Assembly (NCBI RefSeq): GCF_022701175.1
Contig: NZ_CP078088.1
Coordinates: 1,178,001 to 1,242,000, forward strand
Source: Allobaculum sp. Allo2
GTDB lineage: Bacteria > Bacillota_I > Bacilli_A > Erysipelotrichales > Erysipelotrichaceae
Direction: 5' to 3'
Length of the DNA stretch: 64,000 nucleotides
Shown: in pieces, positions 26,463 through 36,434 of the stretch
Layout: each line of letters starts with the position of its first letter
Numbering within the stretch: the first letter of the stretch is position 1
Program-made: the position numbers and the translations under genes
Notes under the pieces: model-generated
Told to the model about the DNA's origin: nothing
Database searches by the model: none
Seen by the model: only the letters and a program-made list of their open reading frames with translations

Positions 26463-29331
26463 TGTTTACCGTTTATTCAAATTCTATTTGCCTCATGGAC
26501 CCTTCCATATCGCTGCTGCTGATTGATCCTGTATTAGACCTTGCCATGAATGAAGCTGGGTCTTTTTCTTTCTCCATTCCTTCTTCGCACCCGGCTTATG
26601 AAGCGATAGAACATGGCATGCGGATTATCGTTTCCAAAGATGACGAGCCAATATTCTATGGACGCGTCAATCGCATCGAGACGGACTTCTACAAAACAAA
26701 GTCTGTAGAAGTCCAGGGTGAGCTGTCTTATCTGGCTGACACGATTCAGCGTCCAGCTGAATATCACGAAATGTCTGTTCGCGGTTTTATCCAAACCCTG
26801 CTAAACCATCACAACGAACAGTCAGATGAAACCTTCGAGCTGGGCATGGTGAATATCACCGATCCGAATGACTCGCTCTATCGCCATACGAACTATGAAG
26901 ACACGCTGTTTTGCTTGATGGATAAAGTCATCAATCGCCTGGGTGGGATTCTCCAGATTCGGCATGAGAACGATCACCGCTATCTGGACATCTTGAGCAG
27001 CTACCCCCGTGTTTGTGGACAGCAGATCCATTTCAGGGAAAACCTGATGGATTACGTCTGTAACAGCGAATCGACGGAACTGGCAACAGTTGTCATTCCT
27101 CTAGGTGCAACTTTAGAAGACCGTCAGATTGAAGCCCTGGAAGAGAGAGTTTCCATTGCCGCCGTCAATAACCAGAAAGACTACCTGGAAGCACCAACAG
27201 CTATTGCCAAGTACGGACGAATCTGCAAAGTCGTCACATTCGAAGATATCCACACGCCTTCGCTACTGAAAACCAAAGGTCAGGAATGGCTGGAGCACAA
27301 CCAGTACGAAGATCTGCAATTGGAGGTCAGCGCGGTCGATCTCTCGATGCTGGATGTGAATGTCGATGACTTCCGACTGCTTGATCGCATCCGGGTGCAG
27401 TCCGACTATCATGAGATGAATGAAGTCTTCCCGCTGACCAGCATGACGATTCATCTGCTGCAGCCAGATCAGAATCTGTATCACCTTGGTGGAAAACCGG
27501 TCTCCTTTACCAGCAGCTCCAGAGCCTCCCAGGTTTCCATCACCCAGAAAGTACAGGCGCTTAGAACACCAAACTCTCTGCTGGAAGAGGCGAAAGAACA
27601 GGCGACACAGCTTCTGACCACATTCGGCAAATACGGACATGTCGTTCAAGTCCAGGATGAGCAAGGACAGATTCAGGAAATCTGCATCATCGATACGGAA
27701 GATCTGGAAACCGCTCAGAACGTCTGGCGATGGAACATGGGTGGTCTTGGCTTCTCGTCCAACGGCTATGCCGGGCCTTATCAGACAGCCATGACCATGG
27801 ATGGAACCATTGCCGGTAACATGGTCGCTGCAAATTCCATTGCAGCAGAAAAGCTCGACATCTCCTATCGAACGAGTGTCGAGCAGAATATCTCGGACAG
27901 TCTGGCTGCAGCCAAAGCAGATACATCCGAGAAGCTCAAAGCTTACTGGACACAGGTGGAGACAGAATCACGGATCACCAACGCCATGGACTCCATCAGT
28001 CTTTCCGTTTATCAGCAGGCTAAGGACTATACAGATGGTCAGTTTCGAGAGCAGCTTGCTCAGTACTATTCCAAAAGCGAGATTGACCTGAAGACGGATT
28101 CAATTCAGCTGCAGGTTTATCAAGAGTACGCATTGCCAAACAACCTGCTTCCGTATACAGCGGATTGGGGCAGCACATACACCTGGAAACGGCATGCCAA
28201 TTGTGCGGTCTCAACCAACTATGTAAGTGGAGCAAAGACGATGCAATTCGACGATTCCATCTCTGGAGATGTGGAGATCCTGACATCTCAGGGAATCAGC
28301 ATTTCATTCAATCAGAATCACTACTACACCTTCAGCGCCTACATACGAGGAGCACAACCCTCACCGGTAACCATTGAAATCCGTACTGGAAGAAAACTGC
28401 TGGAAGCTGTGAAAACAACCAACAGCAGCAGCACCATGACTCTTGAAGCAGATCAGACAACCGGTGTGATTGCCGCCACCATTAAACCGCCTTCCTATGA
28501 TTACCGGATCTCGATCACTTTCCGCGTGGGGAGCAGCGCATCGCCCTCAACGTTCGGGATCACGCTCAAGAAGACTGGAGCACCTGGCACATCTAATTTC
28601 GTAACGTTCTCCCGTTTCAAACTGGAAGAAGGACAGAAAGCGACGGACTATCAGAAAAGATGTCGGAATTGACCACCATGCAGGCATCAATTCTGATGAA
28701 CTACGATTCCATCGTTTCGACCGTTTCCACCAAGGTTGGAACCAGCCAGATCGCTTCCTATATTCAACAGAATGCTGAAGCAGTTCGCATCGCCTGGAGC
28801 AATATTTCCAATTACATCGAATTCAGCGGCGGGACGATCAATATCTTCTCCGCCTCTTCAAAGACAGCTGCCAATCGGCTCATGCAGCTTGGTCAAAGCG
28901 GAATGACTTTCTGGCGTGACAGCTATAACCTGGGACGAATCGGTGTCAATTCTTTCACGGGCTATTCTTCAGCTCGAGGACTCGTATTCGATCTTGATCC
29001 TGATGGCGCTTATATGGCCTGGGCGGCTAAAGTCAGCAGCTCTGGAAATTATATTGTCCAGATGCTCTATGCAAATAAGAGCTTTGGTGATTATGTTCGT
29101 GATCATCTCTACTTCAGCTGTGAAGTAGACTTTTTCGACAATGCCGACTTTCATTACCACCACCTGAAAAACTGCAATCTGCAGCAGCCGGATATTGTCA
29201 ACAGCAGCGGGTATTCCGGTTTTGGCAGCTGGTCATCTCCCACCAGCATCAAACTGCCAATTTCCATCAATTCAGATGGAACCGTTCAGGAGTGGTACAA
29301 CTGCAAAATCTCAGGAGGTGTGATCTATTGA
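26459..29331 (+). CDS. Tail-tip protein, prophage endopeptidase tail family
   Basis: About 958 residues. Residues 1-350 are the Tal/gp18-like N-terminus: AMNEAGSFSFSIPSSHPAYE-like, FYGRVNRIETDFYKTKSVEV and LLNHHNEQSDETFELG. A helical linker follows (ATQLLTTFGKYGHVVQVQDE, AAKADTSEKLKAYWTQ), then a carbohydrate-binding-like beta region and a C-terminal part rich in Gly, Ser and aromatics. The frame breaks in GAAAAGATG near 28650; one more A gives DYQKKMSELTTMQA. It would contact or digest the cell wall during infection. Confidence 0.83.
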
Positions 29332-29553
29332 GTGAATATATATTCCCGGCATGCAGCCAGGCGGATGAAGTCCAGCCAATGGACCATTCAGTTCAACAGC
29401 GGACGCAATCTGTCGTGACACAAGAGGAACTGAAAGGAGCAACCGATGAAATTAACCAACGCACAAATCTTCGACTTAGCCTGCTCGCTGGAAGGGCTGA
29501 TGGAACAGACACTTCCGGTGAAACTGGCGTTTCAGATCAGTCAGATCTTTTGA
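29328..29553 (+). CDS. Short tail-region protein
   Basis: About 75 residues from TTG 29328, nine bases after AGGAGG. It reads SEYIFPACSQADEVQPMDHS, then VVTQEELKGATDEINQRTNL. As written the frame runs on to 29774, but it would end near 29553 if the T run at 29545 has one more base, which also repairs the overlapping gene. Function unknown; it lies between the tail tip and fibre genes. Confidence 0.45.
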
Positions 29554-29774
29554 GTCTTGAAAGTCTGAGACGTTCTATCGCTCTGGTCATTGAGAAATTG
29601 CCCAAAGGCGAAAATGGAGTTCCGGAAGAAGAGCCGTTCACGGAATTGCTGGCGATCGAAAATGAGGTGGCCATTGAGCCCATTGATTCTGAAGAGCTTT
29701 TTAAAGCGCTGGACACCATGACGCCAAAGCAAGCCATGGCATTGGTCCCTATTCTGAAAGGAGGTGGACAATGA
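29446..29774 (+). CDS. DUF1617-like phage protein
   Basis: About 110 residues from ATG 29446, which has GAAAGGAGCAACC upstream. It begins MKLTNAQIFDLACSLEGLME, then LPVKLAFQISQIF. After one extra T near 29545 it continues LSLESLRRSIALVIEKLP and EEPFTELLAIENEVAIE. The pattern fits the DUF1617 family of small tail-region proteins. It overlaps the fibre gene by four bases. Confidence 0.6.
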
Positions 29775-31300
29775 GTATCCTGCCATTACAAATCAGTCAG
29801 CGCGTTCTGACTGGTTCTGATCTCAATCCGATCTTTTCCGGAGCGCAGAATATCGACTCGATCAAAGTCACTTTTGATGCTGAGTGGAGCGGATTTACCA
29901 AAACAGCGGTCTTTTCCAGAAATGGACTGGACTGCTATTTTTCTGATCTGGACAATTCTGGCCAGACCCTTATTCCTACAGCTGTCCTGGAAGAGTCCGG
30001 AACGATTTTCATTGGCATCATGGGCGAGAAAGGAAACCAGAGAATCACATCCTCCCTCGTTCGATACCGTGTTGGTGTGGGAGCCAGTGTAACGGATCTT
30101 CTTGATCCCGATGCGGTTCATTCTTTGATGGATCTGGTGAACGAGGCTCTTGCGGATACTGGTGGTATTACCGGAAAGCGGACAGGAACAACCTTCACAC
30201 CTTCCGTTTCTTCTGCTGGCGTCATCTCATGGACCAATGATGGTGGACTGGATAATCCAAGTCCGGTCAATATCAAAGGTGAACAAGGAGTCGGCGTACA
30301 GTCAGTCTCTGTTTATCTAGCCAGATCGACAAGCAGCACCTCCGCACCAACCAGCGGCTACTCGATAAGTGTCCCGACGCTTACGTCTAGCTACCGCTAT
30401 CTTTGGGGCTATTTACGATTCACGCTGACCAATAACCAGACAACAGAAACAGCCAAAATGATCATGGGTGTTTACGGAAATACAGGAGCACAAGGCCCCT
30501 CCGGCGTTTCACCAACCCTGAGTGCAACAAAAGCGGATAAAACAACAACCATTACGATCACAGATGTTAATGGGACCAGAGAGCTCGCTCAAATCCTAGA
30601 CGGAATCGATGGAACCGATGGAAGTGATGTGGCAAGCAAGATCACAAGCATTGTCCAGTACTATTGCAGGTCTTCGAGCAATTCAACAGCTCCTACTGCC
30701 ACTTCCGGATGGAGTACAACCCTTCCAACCCTGAGCTCTTCTTATCCGACGATGTGGACGTACTTCAAAGTGAACTACGAGGACGGTTCAAGCGTAGACA
30801 GCCAACCCGTGCTGATTGGAAATTACAACGAACGGTTAAGCTCTGTGAGCGCCTATTTCCAAGTTACCTCGACTTCCGATACGCCCTCAAGCTCTGCTTC
30901 GGGATGGACAACATCGGTTCCAACCCTCACATCCGGCAGTCCTTATCTTTGGTGCCATCTACGCTTTACCTTCTACGCCCACCGTGCCACTTCGACACAC
31001 CTCGTCTGCTCGAATGTGTTTCTGCTGCGGACTTACCAGGCATCAGGTTCGGCATCGGGTCTGGTCTTGAATTACACCGGATATCAAAGCACGTTGGATA
31101 CAACCCAAGGCGACGCAGCATTATCTGCTATCCAGATGGGAATCATGCCGGTGATCTTCACCAACAACAACTACTACCAAGTCATCTTTGTCGAGCCGTA
31201 TGAGGTCTGTGGCCAAAAATGCTTGAAGTTGTACTATCCATCCACATCGTGTTCGTCCACTTGCATTCTCAACTGTATTGAGTGGAGAACATCGGCCTAG
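29771..31300 (+). CDS. Baseplate/tail fibre protein with repeated modules
   Basis: Codes for 509 residues. The first ~100 resemble a BppU-type N-terminal domain (FDAEWSGFTKTAVFSRNGLD). Then come a collagen-like GNTGAQGPSG and three ~60-residue repeats, each of the form SxYxxSxSxSxAP-SGWSTxxPTLxSSYxxLW (starts near residues 178, 293 and 356). The C-terminus is Cys-rich (YEVCGQKCLKLYYPSTSCSS). It probably binds the host surface and is the part likely to set host range. The gene is intact. Confidence 0.75.
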   Translation: MSILPLQISQRVLTGSDLNPIFSGAQNIDSIKVTFDAEWSGFTKTAVFSRNGLDCYFSDLDNSGQTLIPTAVLEESGTIFIGIMGEKGNQRITSSLVRYRVGVGASVTDLLDPDAVHSLMDLVNEALADTGGITGKRTGTTFTPSVSSAGVISWTNDGGLDNPSPVNIKGEQGVGVQSVSVYLARSTSSTSAPTSGYSISVPTLTSSYRYLWGYLRFTLTNNQTTETAKMIMGVYGNTGAQGPSGVSPTLSATKADKTTTITITDVNGTRELAQILDGIDGTDGSDVASKITSIVQYYCRSSSNSTAPTATSGWSTTLPTLSSSYPTMWTYFKVNYEDGSSVDSQPVLIGNYNERLSSVSAYFQVTSTSDTPSSSASGWTTSVPTLTSGSPYLWCHLRFTFYAHRATSTHLVCSNVFLLRTYQASGSASGLVLNYTGYQSTLDTTQGDAALSAIQMGIMPVIFTNNNYYQVIFVEPYEVCGQKCLKLYYPSTSCSSTCILNCIEWRTSA

Positions 31301-31312
31301 GAGGTGATAAGG

Positions 31313-32035
31313 ATGGTCGATATCAAAATTGTCGCTTCCCGCCAGCGTCAGGAGATGGTGGAAAACTTACGGGATGCGTTGGAACTTACAGATCAGGATA
31401 TTTTCTATGATGAAAGTGCCGAAACCGGAAACCCCTATCTTCCAGTCAAGCAAACCTGGCTGCTTCCTCATGAAGAAGGAGTTACCCACCGAGTCGTGTT
31501 GAACGATGATGTCCAGGTATGTAATGGATTCAAACAGATCATTGAACAAATAACGCAGTCACATCCGGATTGTGCCTTTTCACTTTTCACTATGGCCTTT
31601 GACGGAGATTGTTACAACGGCTTCATTAGCGGACTGGATAGCCCCTATATCCGGCACGACTGGTCGATGTGGGGATGCGCCATTCTGCTGCCAATTGGTA
31701 TTGTCGAAGAATGCTTCAACTATATCGAGGCCGTCTTTGGAGAAGACGCTTTGGAAAGTCATGGAATCCTCAGCTTTCTCAAACACAAGCAAATTCCGGT
31801 GCTTTCCACAATTCCAGTAACGGTTCAGCACATTGGGGACGACTCTTTGTACGATCCCAGCCTTCCGGTGCGTCGAAGCAGTCGGTTTGAAGAAAATCCA
31901 ACAGCAGATTGGACATCAACTCAAATTGAGAATCCTCCTGTGTTGGAATGGTTTAAGCCCAGGCAAACCGGAAAAGTTGAGAACCGGACTGACCGGATTC
32001 TGAATGTCTTGAGAGGAGTGAATGTTGATGAATGA
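31313..32035 (+). CDS. Glycosyltransferase-like protein
   Basis: Codes for 240 residues from ATG 31313. It has a GT-A-like layout: KIVASRQRQEMVENLRDALE, THRVVLNDDVQVCNGFKQII (NDD could be the metal site), FISGLDSPYIRHDWSMWGCA, and VTVQHIGDDSLYDPS, a match to the HIGxxSL ending seen in GT25-like enzymes. It is placed between tail fibre and lysis genes. It could modify the virion or the host surface after lysogeny. Moderate confidence in the fold; the sugar and acceptor are unknown. Confidence 0.6.
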   Translation: MVDIKIVASRQRQEMVENLRDALELTDQDIFYDESAETGNPYLPVKQTWLLPHEEGVTHRVVLNDDVQVCNGFKQIIEQITQSHPDCAFSLFTMAFDGDCYNGFISGLDSPYIRHDWSMWGCAILLPIGIVEECFNYIEAVFGEDALESHGILSFLKHKQIPVLSTIPVTVQHIGDDSLYDPSLPVRRSSRFEENPTADWTSTQIENPPVLEWFKPRQTGKVENRTDRILNVLRGVNVDE

Positions 32036-32452
32036 AGACGATAAACTGATCCGCTTTTTACGAAATCTGATTGTCTTTCTGACCAAAGAGGTCGTAAACG
32101 CTGGTGGTGATCCAGCAGAGTTTGATCTTGGCTTTCCTGTGTACAAGCAGAATTCCACTTACAAGGCTGGTGAGATCTTCCGGGATCGGGAATCTGACCA
32201 GCCTTTTGAATGCCTTGTCGACTACGACGGCAACATTCATCCCGACTGGAATCAATCCGTAGCGACCATCTGGAAACCGTATCATGGCAAAGATAAGGAT
32301 CATGCCTATCCCTGGGCAGCTCTAGCGGTGCTCATGATCTGTATAAGTCTGGAGAGTTCATGACCTTCACAGATGGAGAAATCTACAAGGCACTGAGCGA
32401 TACAGCGTTCAGTCCAACGGATCTTCCAACCGCTTGGGAAAAACAAGTATGA
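32028..32452 (+). CDS. Carbohydrate-binding-like small protein
   Basis: About 142 residues from ATG 32028, with GAGAGGAG nine bases upstream. It holds two chitin-binding-like modules: YKQNSTYKAGEIFRDRESDQ with PFECLVDYDG and PDWNQSVATIWKPYHG, then in the second frame LYKSGEFMTFTDGEIYKALS and LPTAWEKQ. The frame breaks near 32322 (GCAGCTCTAGC) and one more base restores it. It probably belongs to the virion adhesion set with the fibre gene. Confidence 0.55.
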
Positions 32453-32466
32453 AAGGAGATGTTTCT

Positions 32467-32670
32467 ATGAGCAGCAAAACGAAAACCTGGATCAAAGCAG
32501 CAGCCGTCCGCGCGATTAAAACTGTAGCGCAGACGGCTGTTGGCGTTATTGGAGCTTCCGCTCTGATTACCGAGGTCGACTTTCTTGTCGTCCTTTCTGC
32601 CTCCGCACTGGCTGGTCTGGTCAGCCTTCTGACTTCTGTAGCCGGTCTTCCGGAGGTGGAGAATGCCTGA
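32467..32670 (+). CDS. Holin
   Basis: Codes for 67 residues from ATG 32467 after GAAAGGAG. It is a small protein with two hydrophobic stretches (TAVGVIGASALITEVDFLVV and VLSASALAGLVSLLTSVAGL) and a basic N-terminus (SKTKTWIKAAAVRAIK). The shape and position next to the lysin fit r1t-type phage holins. It would make membrane lesions that time lysis. Confidence 0.75.
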   Translation: MSSKTKTWIKAAAVRAIKTVAQTAVGVIGASALITEVDFLVVLSASALAGLVSLLTSVAGLPEVENA

Positions 32671-33022
32671 ACTGGAAACAAGCATTGTCTGGCTTGGAGC
32701 CATTGCAGGAGCGCTGTCTTCTATCGCGGCGCTCCTTTCTTTGGCTTTTAAGCCATTCCTGAAGCTCAAAGAGCGTGTGAGAGTCCTGGAAGATGAGATT
32801 CGAACTCTCAAAGATGAGCTGGCTGAGCACCAGGACAAGCTCAACAAAGACCATCACAGCTTTCTGCTGCAGCAGGATGTAAACCGGCTTCTGCTCGAGT
32901 CCACATCCAACCTGCTCAAGCACAACGTGGATGGCAACAATACCAAACAAATGATGGACTGCGCCAGACGAATCGATGATCTTGTTTTCGCCAGAGGCAG
33001 CAGCATTAAGGAGGAACTATGA
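32663..33022 (+). CDS. Membrane-anchored coiled-coil lysis-region protein
   Basis: Codes for 119 residues. One N-terminal membrane segment (IVWLGAIAGALSSIAALLSL) is followed by a long charged coiled coil (LKLKERVRVLEDEIRTLKDE, AEHQDKLNKDHHSFLLQQ). It overlaps both the holin and the amidase genes. It may be a second holin-like or spanin-like component; the sequence alone does not decide. Confidence 0.55.
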   Translation: MPELETSIVWLGAIAGALSSIAALLSLAFKPFLKLKERVRVLEDEIRTLKDELAEHQDKLNKDHHSFLLQQDVNRLLLESTSNLLKHNVDGNNTKQMMDCARRIDDLVFARGSSIKEEL

Positions 33023-33974
33023 CCTATTCAACACTGATCAATGGATCGACACCGATCTACAATAAATGCAATCCGAGAACTTCCAAAATCACCAAAATTA
33101 CTCCTCACCACATGGCGGGAAATATGGGTGCAGCTGCTTGTGCCAAGTATCATCGAGACAGCGACCGGCAGGCTTCTGCCAACTACTACATTGGAACCGA
33201 CGGAACCATCTGGGGCGGTGTTCCGGAAGAGTTCAGAGCCTGGACGTCCAGCTCCTGGGACAATGACAACCATGCCATCACAATCGAGGTGGCCAATTCC
33301 TCGACTGGTGGAAACTGGCCAGTCTCCGATGCTGCATTCAATTCTCTGGTCAGACTGTGCAATGACATCTGCCAGCGGTATGGTATCGAGCTTTCCTGGA
33401 CTGGAACTGCATCTGGAACGCTCACCTGCCATGATATGTTTGCGGCTACCAACTGCCCAGGTCCATACCTGAAATCGAAATTCCCAGAGCTGGTACGTCT
33501 GGTGAACAGCAGCACTGTGAGCAATGAGCCAATCAAAAAATCCGTTGATGTCATCGCAAAGGAAGTCATCAACGGAAAATGGGGCAATGGAGATGATCGG
33601 AAGAACCGGCTGACCGGCGCCGGATACGACTACAATGCCATTCAGGCAAAGGTCAACGAGCTGCTGGAGCAGAAAGCGAAACCTGCTGCTCCGGCAAAGA
33701 AGTCCAATGATGTGATTGCCCAGGAAGTCATCAATGGCAAGTGGGGGAACGGAAACGATCGGATCAACCGTCTGGAAGCGGCTGGATATGATCCGACTGC
33801 TATTCAGGCTCTGGTCAACCAGAAACTGGGGGCTGGAAAGAAGAGCGTTGATATAGTTGCCCGAGAGGTTATTGCAGGTAAATGGGGAATGGTCAGGACC
33901 GTGTTAATCGACTGAAAAATGCTGGCTATGATCCAGCAAGCGTGCAGACGCGCGTAAACGAAATTCTGAAATAG
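33019..33974 (+). CDS. Endolysin: N-acetylmuramoyl-L-alanine amidase with Cpl-7 repeats
   Basis: About 318 residues. The Amidase_2 domain (1-165) has ITPHHMAGNMG and HAITIEVANSSTGG, and ends TCHDMFAATNCPGPYL, giving the zinc ligands. Three ~42-residue CW_7 (Cpl-7) wall-binding repeats follow, each KSVDVIAKEVINGKWGNG-DR-NRL-AGYD-AIQ-VN. The third is cut by a missing G in TGGGGAATGG near 33890; adding it gives the full repeat and a stop at 33974. It degrades peptidoglycan at lysis. Confidence 0.93.
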
Positions 33975-34030
33975 TCAAACAGCCAGAAGGCTTCACCGTC
34001 AGTGGTGAGGCTTGCTAGCTGTTTTTGTGT
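33975..34030 (+). terminator. Terminator of the late operon
   Basis: AAACAGC pairs with GCTGTTTTT, enclosing an inner stem GCTTCACC/GGTGAGGC. It lies directly after the lysin stop. The next genes are on the opposite strand. Confidence 0.75.
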
Positions 34031-34071
34031 TTATTCCATTTTGCTGACATTCACATTATCATTTCAACAAG

Positions 34072-34244
34072 TCATTTAGTTCGCTTCAAGATAAAACCAT
34101 AGAGCACGGCAACCAAAAGAAATATCAAAACGCAACTAAAGGCTTTAGAAGTATCGCCTTCTTTAATCGCCATAATCAACTCCATAGCGACTAAGGTGAG
34201 CACAACGCTAAAACCGACTTGAATAATCCTAGTCCTTTTACCAT
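34072..34244 (-). CDS. Small membrane protein
   Basis: About 57 residues. ATG 34244 is preceded by GAGGAAAA. With one more A in the run after GTAAA it reads MVKRTRIIQVGFSVVLTLVA, then a loop IKEGDTSKAF and SCVLIFLLVAVLYGFILKR, giving two membrane segments. It lies just downstream of the GIY-YIG gene on the same strand and may be co-transcribed with it. Function unknown. Confidence 0.45.
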
Positions 34245-34289
34245 TTTTCCTCTATCTCCCATGGAATAGAAATCTGTCTCATGTGACAG

Positions 34290-34961
34290 CTATCGGCTTC
34301 GATAGCTGTCTATTGGCTTTCCATTTGAATCCTTCCATACTCGCCAGCCATTTACGTTGTTTCCCAGTACGACAACGCCAGCAATCGAAACGGAAGAACA
34401 TGGAAGATCTTTCTGAAGGACATTATCTATGATTAAAGCATTCTTCCTATATTTATATGCTGATTCATATTCAGAAGGTGCACAGATACTGCCCTTTTTA
34501 AGCATCAGTTTTCCGTTCTTGATTTCGAGTTTCGCCTCGATCTTTCCAAAGCCCTTTCTATTCGAGCTTATCGTATAGATCCCGTTAGGGAGCAGACCGC
34601 TCTCCTCTTCTTCTTGTTTTTCTACCGCATTTTCAAAAGCATCTTCTTTCGTTCCTTCTTTAGGATAGATTTTCTTGCCATCGAACGCAGACAACAATTG
34701 GATCACCATTTCCAAATCTGCTGCGAATAGCTCTGTCTGTCCGATTCGGCTCTTGCTGAAAATGTTATGGAGCAAAGCTTCTTTTTCTATATATCCGTCC
34801 ACTTCGATTGCAAACTGACGGGTTAAAGCTGTCACATTTGAATAGCCGTTCTTTTCGAGGTTATACATTCTCTCCTCAAACCTTGAGCTTCCGGTCCTGC
34901 CAATTTTGATCAAACCCGGAACAGCCGTAGACATTACATACAAAATCCCTCTCGCCATCAT
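34290..34961 (-). CDS. GIY-YIG family nuclease with DUF4357 domain
   Basis: About 223 residues; start at one of two adjacent ATGs (34961/34958) after AGAGG. The N-terminal part is a T5orf172/MUG113-type GIY-YIG domain: GILYVMSTAVPGLIKIGRTG, then FEERMYNLEKNGYSNVT, EVDGYIEKEALLHNIF and TELFAADLEMVIQLL. Residues 145-220 look like DUF4357 (GIYTISSNRKGFGKIEAKLE, WRVWKDSNGKPIDSYR). It sits antisense between lysis and replication genes, the usual place for lysogeny-expressed accessory genes. It may be a DNA nuclease in defence or superinfection exclusion; this is inference. Confidence 0.75.
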   Translation of the reverse strand: MMARGILYVMSTAVPGLIKIGRTGSSRFEERMYNLEKNGYSNVTALTRQFAIEVDGYIEKEALLHNIFSKSRIGQTELFAADLEMVIQLLSAFDGKKIYPKEGTKEDAFENAVEKQEEEESGLLPNGIYTISSNRKGFGKIEAKLEIKNGKLMLKKGSICAPSEYESAYKYRKNALIIDNVLQKDLPCSSVSIAGVVVLGNNVNGWRVWKDSNGKPIDSYRSR

Positions 34962-35059
34962 TAATTTCCTCTTAGCCAGATTCTGTTTTTGAAAGAATCT
35001 GGTTTTTCTTGTCACAAATCTACCTTCCTCACGGCTACCCAGTGAAGGAGGTAATCATC

Positions 35060-35328
35060 ATGGATGAATTCCAAAAGAACTTCTCAATGTTCTGAACAGA
35101 ATTGCCGACGCTCTTCACGCATCAAAGCCTGCTTCGGTCACTCCTACTGCACCCGAGCAGCCAAAGCTCTCGCTTGAAGAAGTCAGAGCAATTCTCGCTG
35201 AAAAATCCAGAGCCGGTTTTACAGCAAAGATTCAGCTGCTGCTTGAAAAGTATGGTGCAAGCAAACTTTCCAAGATTGATGCTGGACACTATCAGGCTCT
35301 TGTCAAAGATGTGGAGGAGCTGAAATGA
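35060..35328 (+). CDS. Small phage protein upstream of DUF2800
   Basis: About 89 residues. ATG 35060 follows GAAGGAGGTAATCATC. With one more A in CAAAAGAAC (near 35073) it reads MDEFQKELLNVLNRIADALH, then KLSLEEVRAILAEKSRAGFT and IQLLLEKYGASKLSKIDAGH. This is the conserved small protein found before DUF2800 in many Firmicute phages (sometimes mis-named rRNA biogenesis protein). It probably serves in replication or recombination. It overlaps the next start by four bases. Confidence 0.65.
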
Positions 35329-36434
35329 GTCATAGCATACTTTCTCCATCCTCGTCCCATCGTTGGCTTCATTGTACGCCATCCGCAAGGCTTGAAGAAC
35401 CCTATCCGGATACTTCCGGTCTTGCAGCCAAAGAAGGAACAGCCGCTCATGCCCTGTGTGAGTACAAGCTGAAGACAGCGCTCGGCATGAAGTCGACTCG
35501 TCCCGAATCTGATTTCCAGGATGAAGCAATGGAACAGCACTCGGACGAATACGTCTCCTGGATTCTGGAAACCATCAAGGATGAGATCAAACCGGTCATC
35601 ATGATCGAACAGAAACTCGACCTGTCCGCTTACGTCCCAGAAGGCTTTGGAACGGCTGACTGCATTATTGCCAGTGATAACAAACTGCATGTGATCGACT
35701 TCAAGTACGGATTGGGTGTGTTGGTCAATGCAGAAAACAACACCCAGATGATGCTGTATGCACTTGGTGCTCTTGAACTATTCGATGCCATCTTCGATAT
35801 CGATACCATCGAAATGACAGTTTTCCAGCCGCGCAAAGAAAACATCAGCTCCTGGACCATCACACCGGATGAGCTGAAAATCTGGGCTCATGAGGTTCTC
35901 AAGCCTAAAGCAGAACTTGCCTTTAACGGCAAAGGCGAACTTTGCAATGGTTCCTGGTGTCAGTTTTGCAAAGCTGCAGCCAAATGCAGAAAACGCGCAG
36001 AGGCAGCGCTGGAATTGGCCAAGGATGAATTCAAAGATCCAACAAGCCTTTCTGATGAAGAAATCGAAAAAATTCTTCCCAAGCTGGATGATCTGATCAA
36101 ATGGGCAGAAGAGATCAAAGAGTACGCCCAGCACAAAGCCCTGCAAGGGAAAAAGTGGAATGGATTCAAGCTTGTCGCTGGCCGTTCCAATCGCAAGTAC
36201 GTAAGTGAAGCCAAAGTCATCGCCGCCTGTCAGGCTGCCGGATTCACAGACATCTACAAGAAAAGTCTGAGAACCATCACAGATATGGAAAAAGTCATGA
36301 CCAAGCCCGTCTTCCAGGAGATTCTAGGAAACCTGGTCACCAAACCAGTCGGAAAACCAACCCTGGTCCCTGTCTCAGACAAACGAAAAGAAATCGAATT
36401 TACGGAGGAAACTGAAAATGAAAGCAAACACTAA
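35325..36434 (+). CDS. DUF2800, RecB/Cas4-like PD-(D/E)XK nuclease
   Basis: Codes for 369 residues. It begins LSPSSSHRWLHCTPSARLEE, then AAKEGTAAHALCEYKLK. The nuclease core is FGTADCIIASDNKLHVIDFK followed by YGLGVLVNAENNTQMMLYAL, with Asp and the D-x-K lysine visible. Four Cys (one near the N-terminus, three in GSWCQFCKAAAKCRKRAE) could bind an iron-sulphur cluster, as in Cas4/RecB nucleases. It is the usual partner of DUF2815 and PolA in phage replication. The gene is intact. Confidence 0.87.
   Translation: MSHSILSPSSSHRWLHCTPSARLEEPYPDTSGLAAKEGTAAHALCEYKLKTALGMKSTRPESDFQDEAMEQHSDEYVSWILETIKDEIKPVIMIEQKLDLSAYVPEGFGTADCIIASDNKLHVIDFKYGLGVLVNAENNTQMMLYALGALELFDAIFDIDTIEMTVFQPRKENISSWTITPDELKIWAHEVLKPKAELAFNGKGELCNGSWCQFCKAAAKCRKRAEAALELAKDEFKDPTSLSDEEIEKILPKLDDLIKWAEEIKEYAQHKALQGKKWNGFKLVAGRSNRKYVSEAKVIAACQAAGFTDIYKKSLRTITDMEKVMTKPVFQEILGNLVTKPVGKPTLVPVSDKRKEIEFTEETENESKH

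Noticed and set aside
29771-31300. Diversity-generating retroelement acting on the fibre gene
   Set aside because: No reverse transcriptase and no template repeat were found anywhere in the window.
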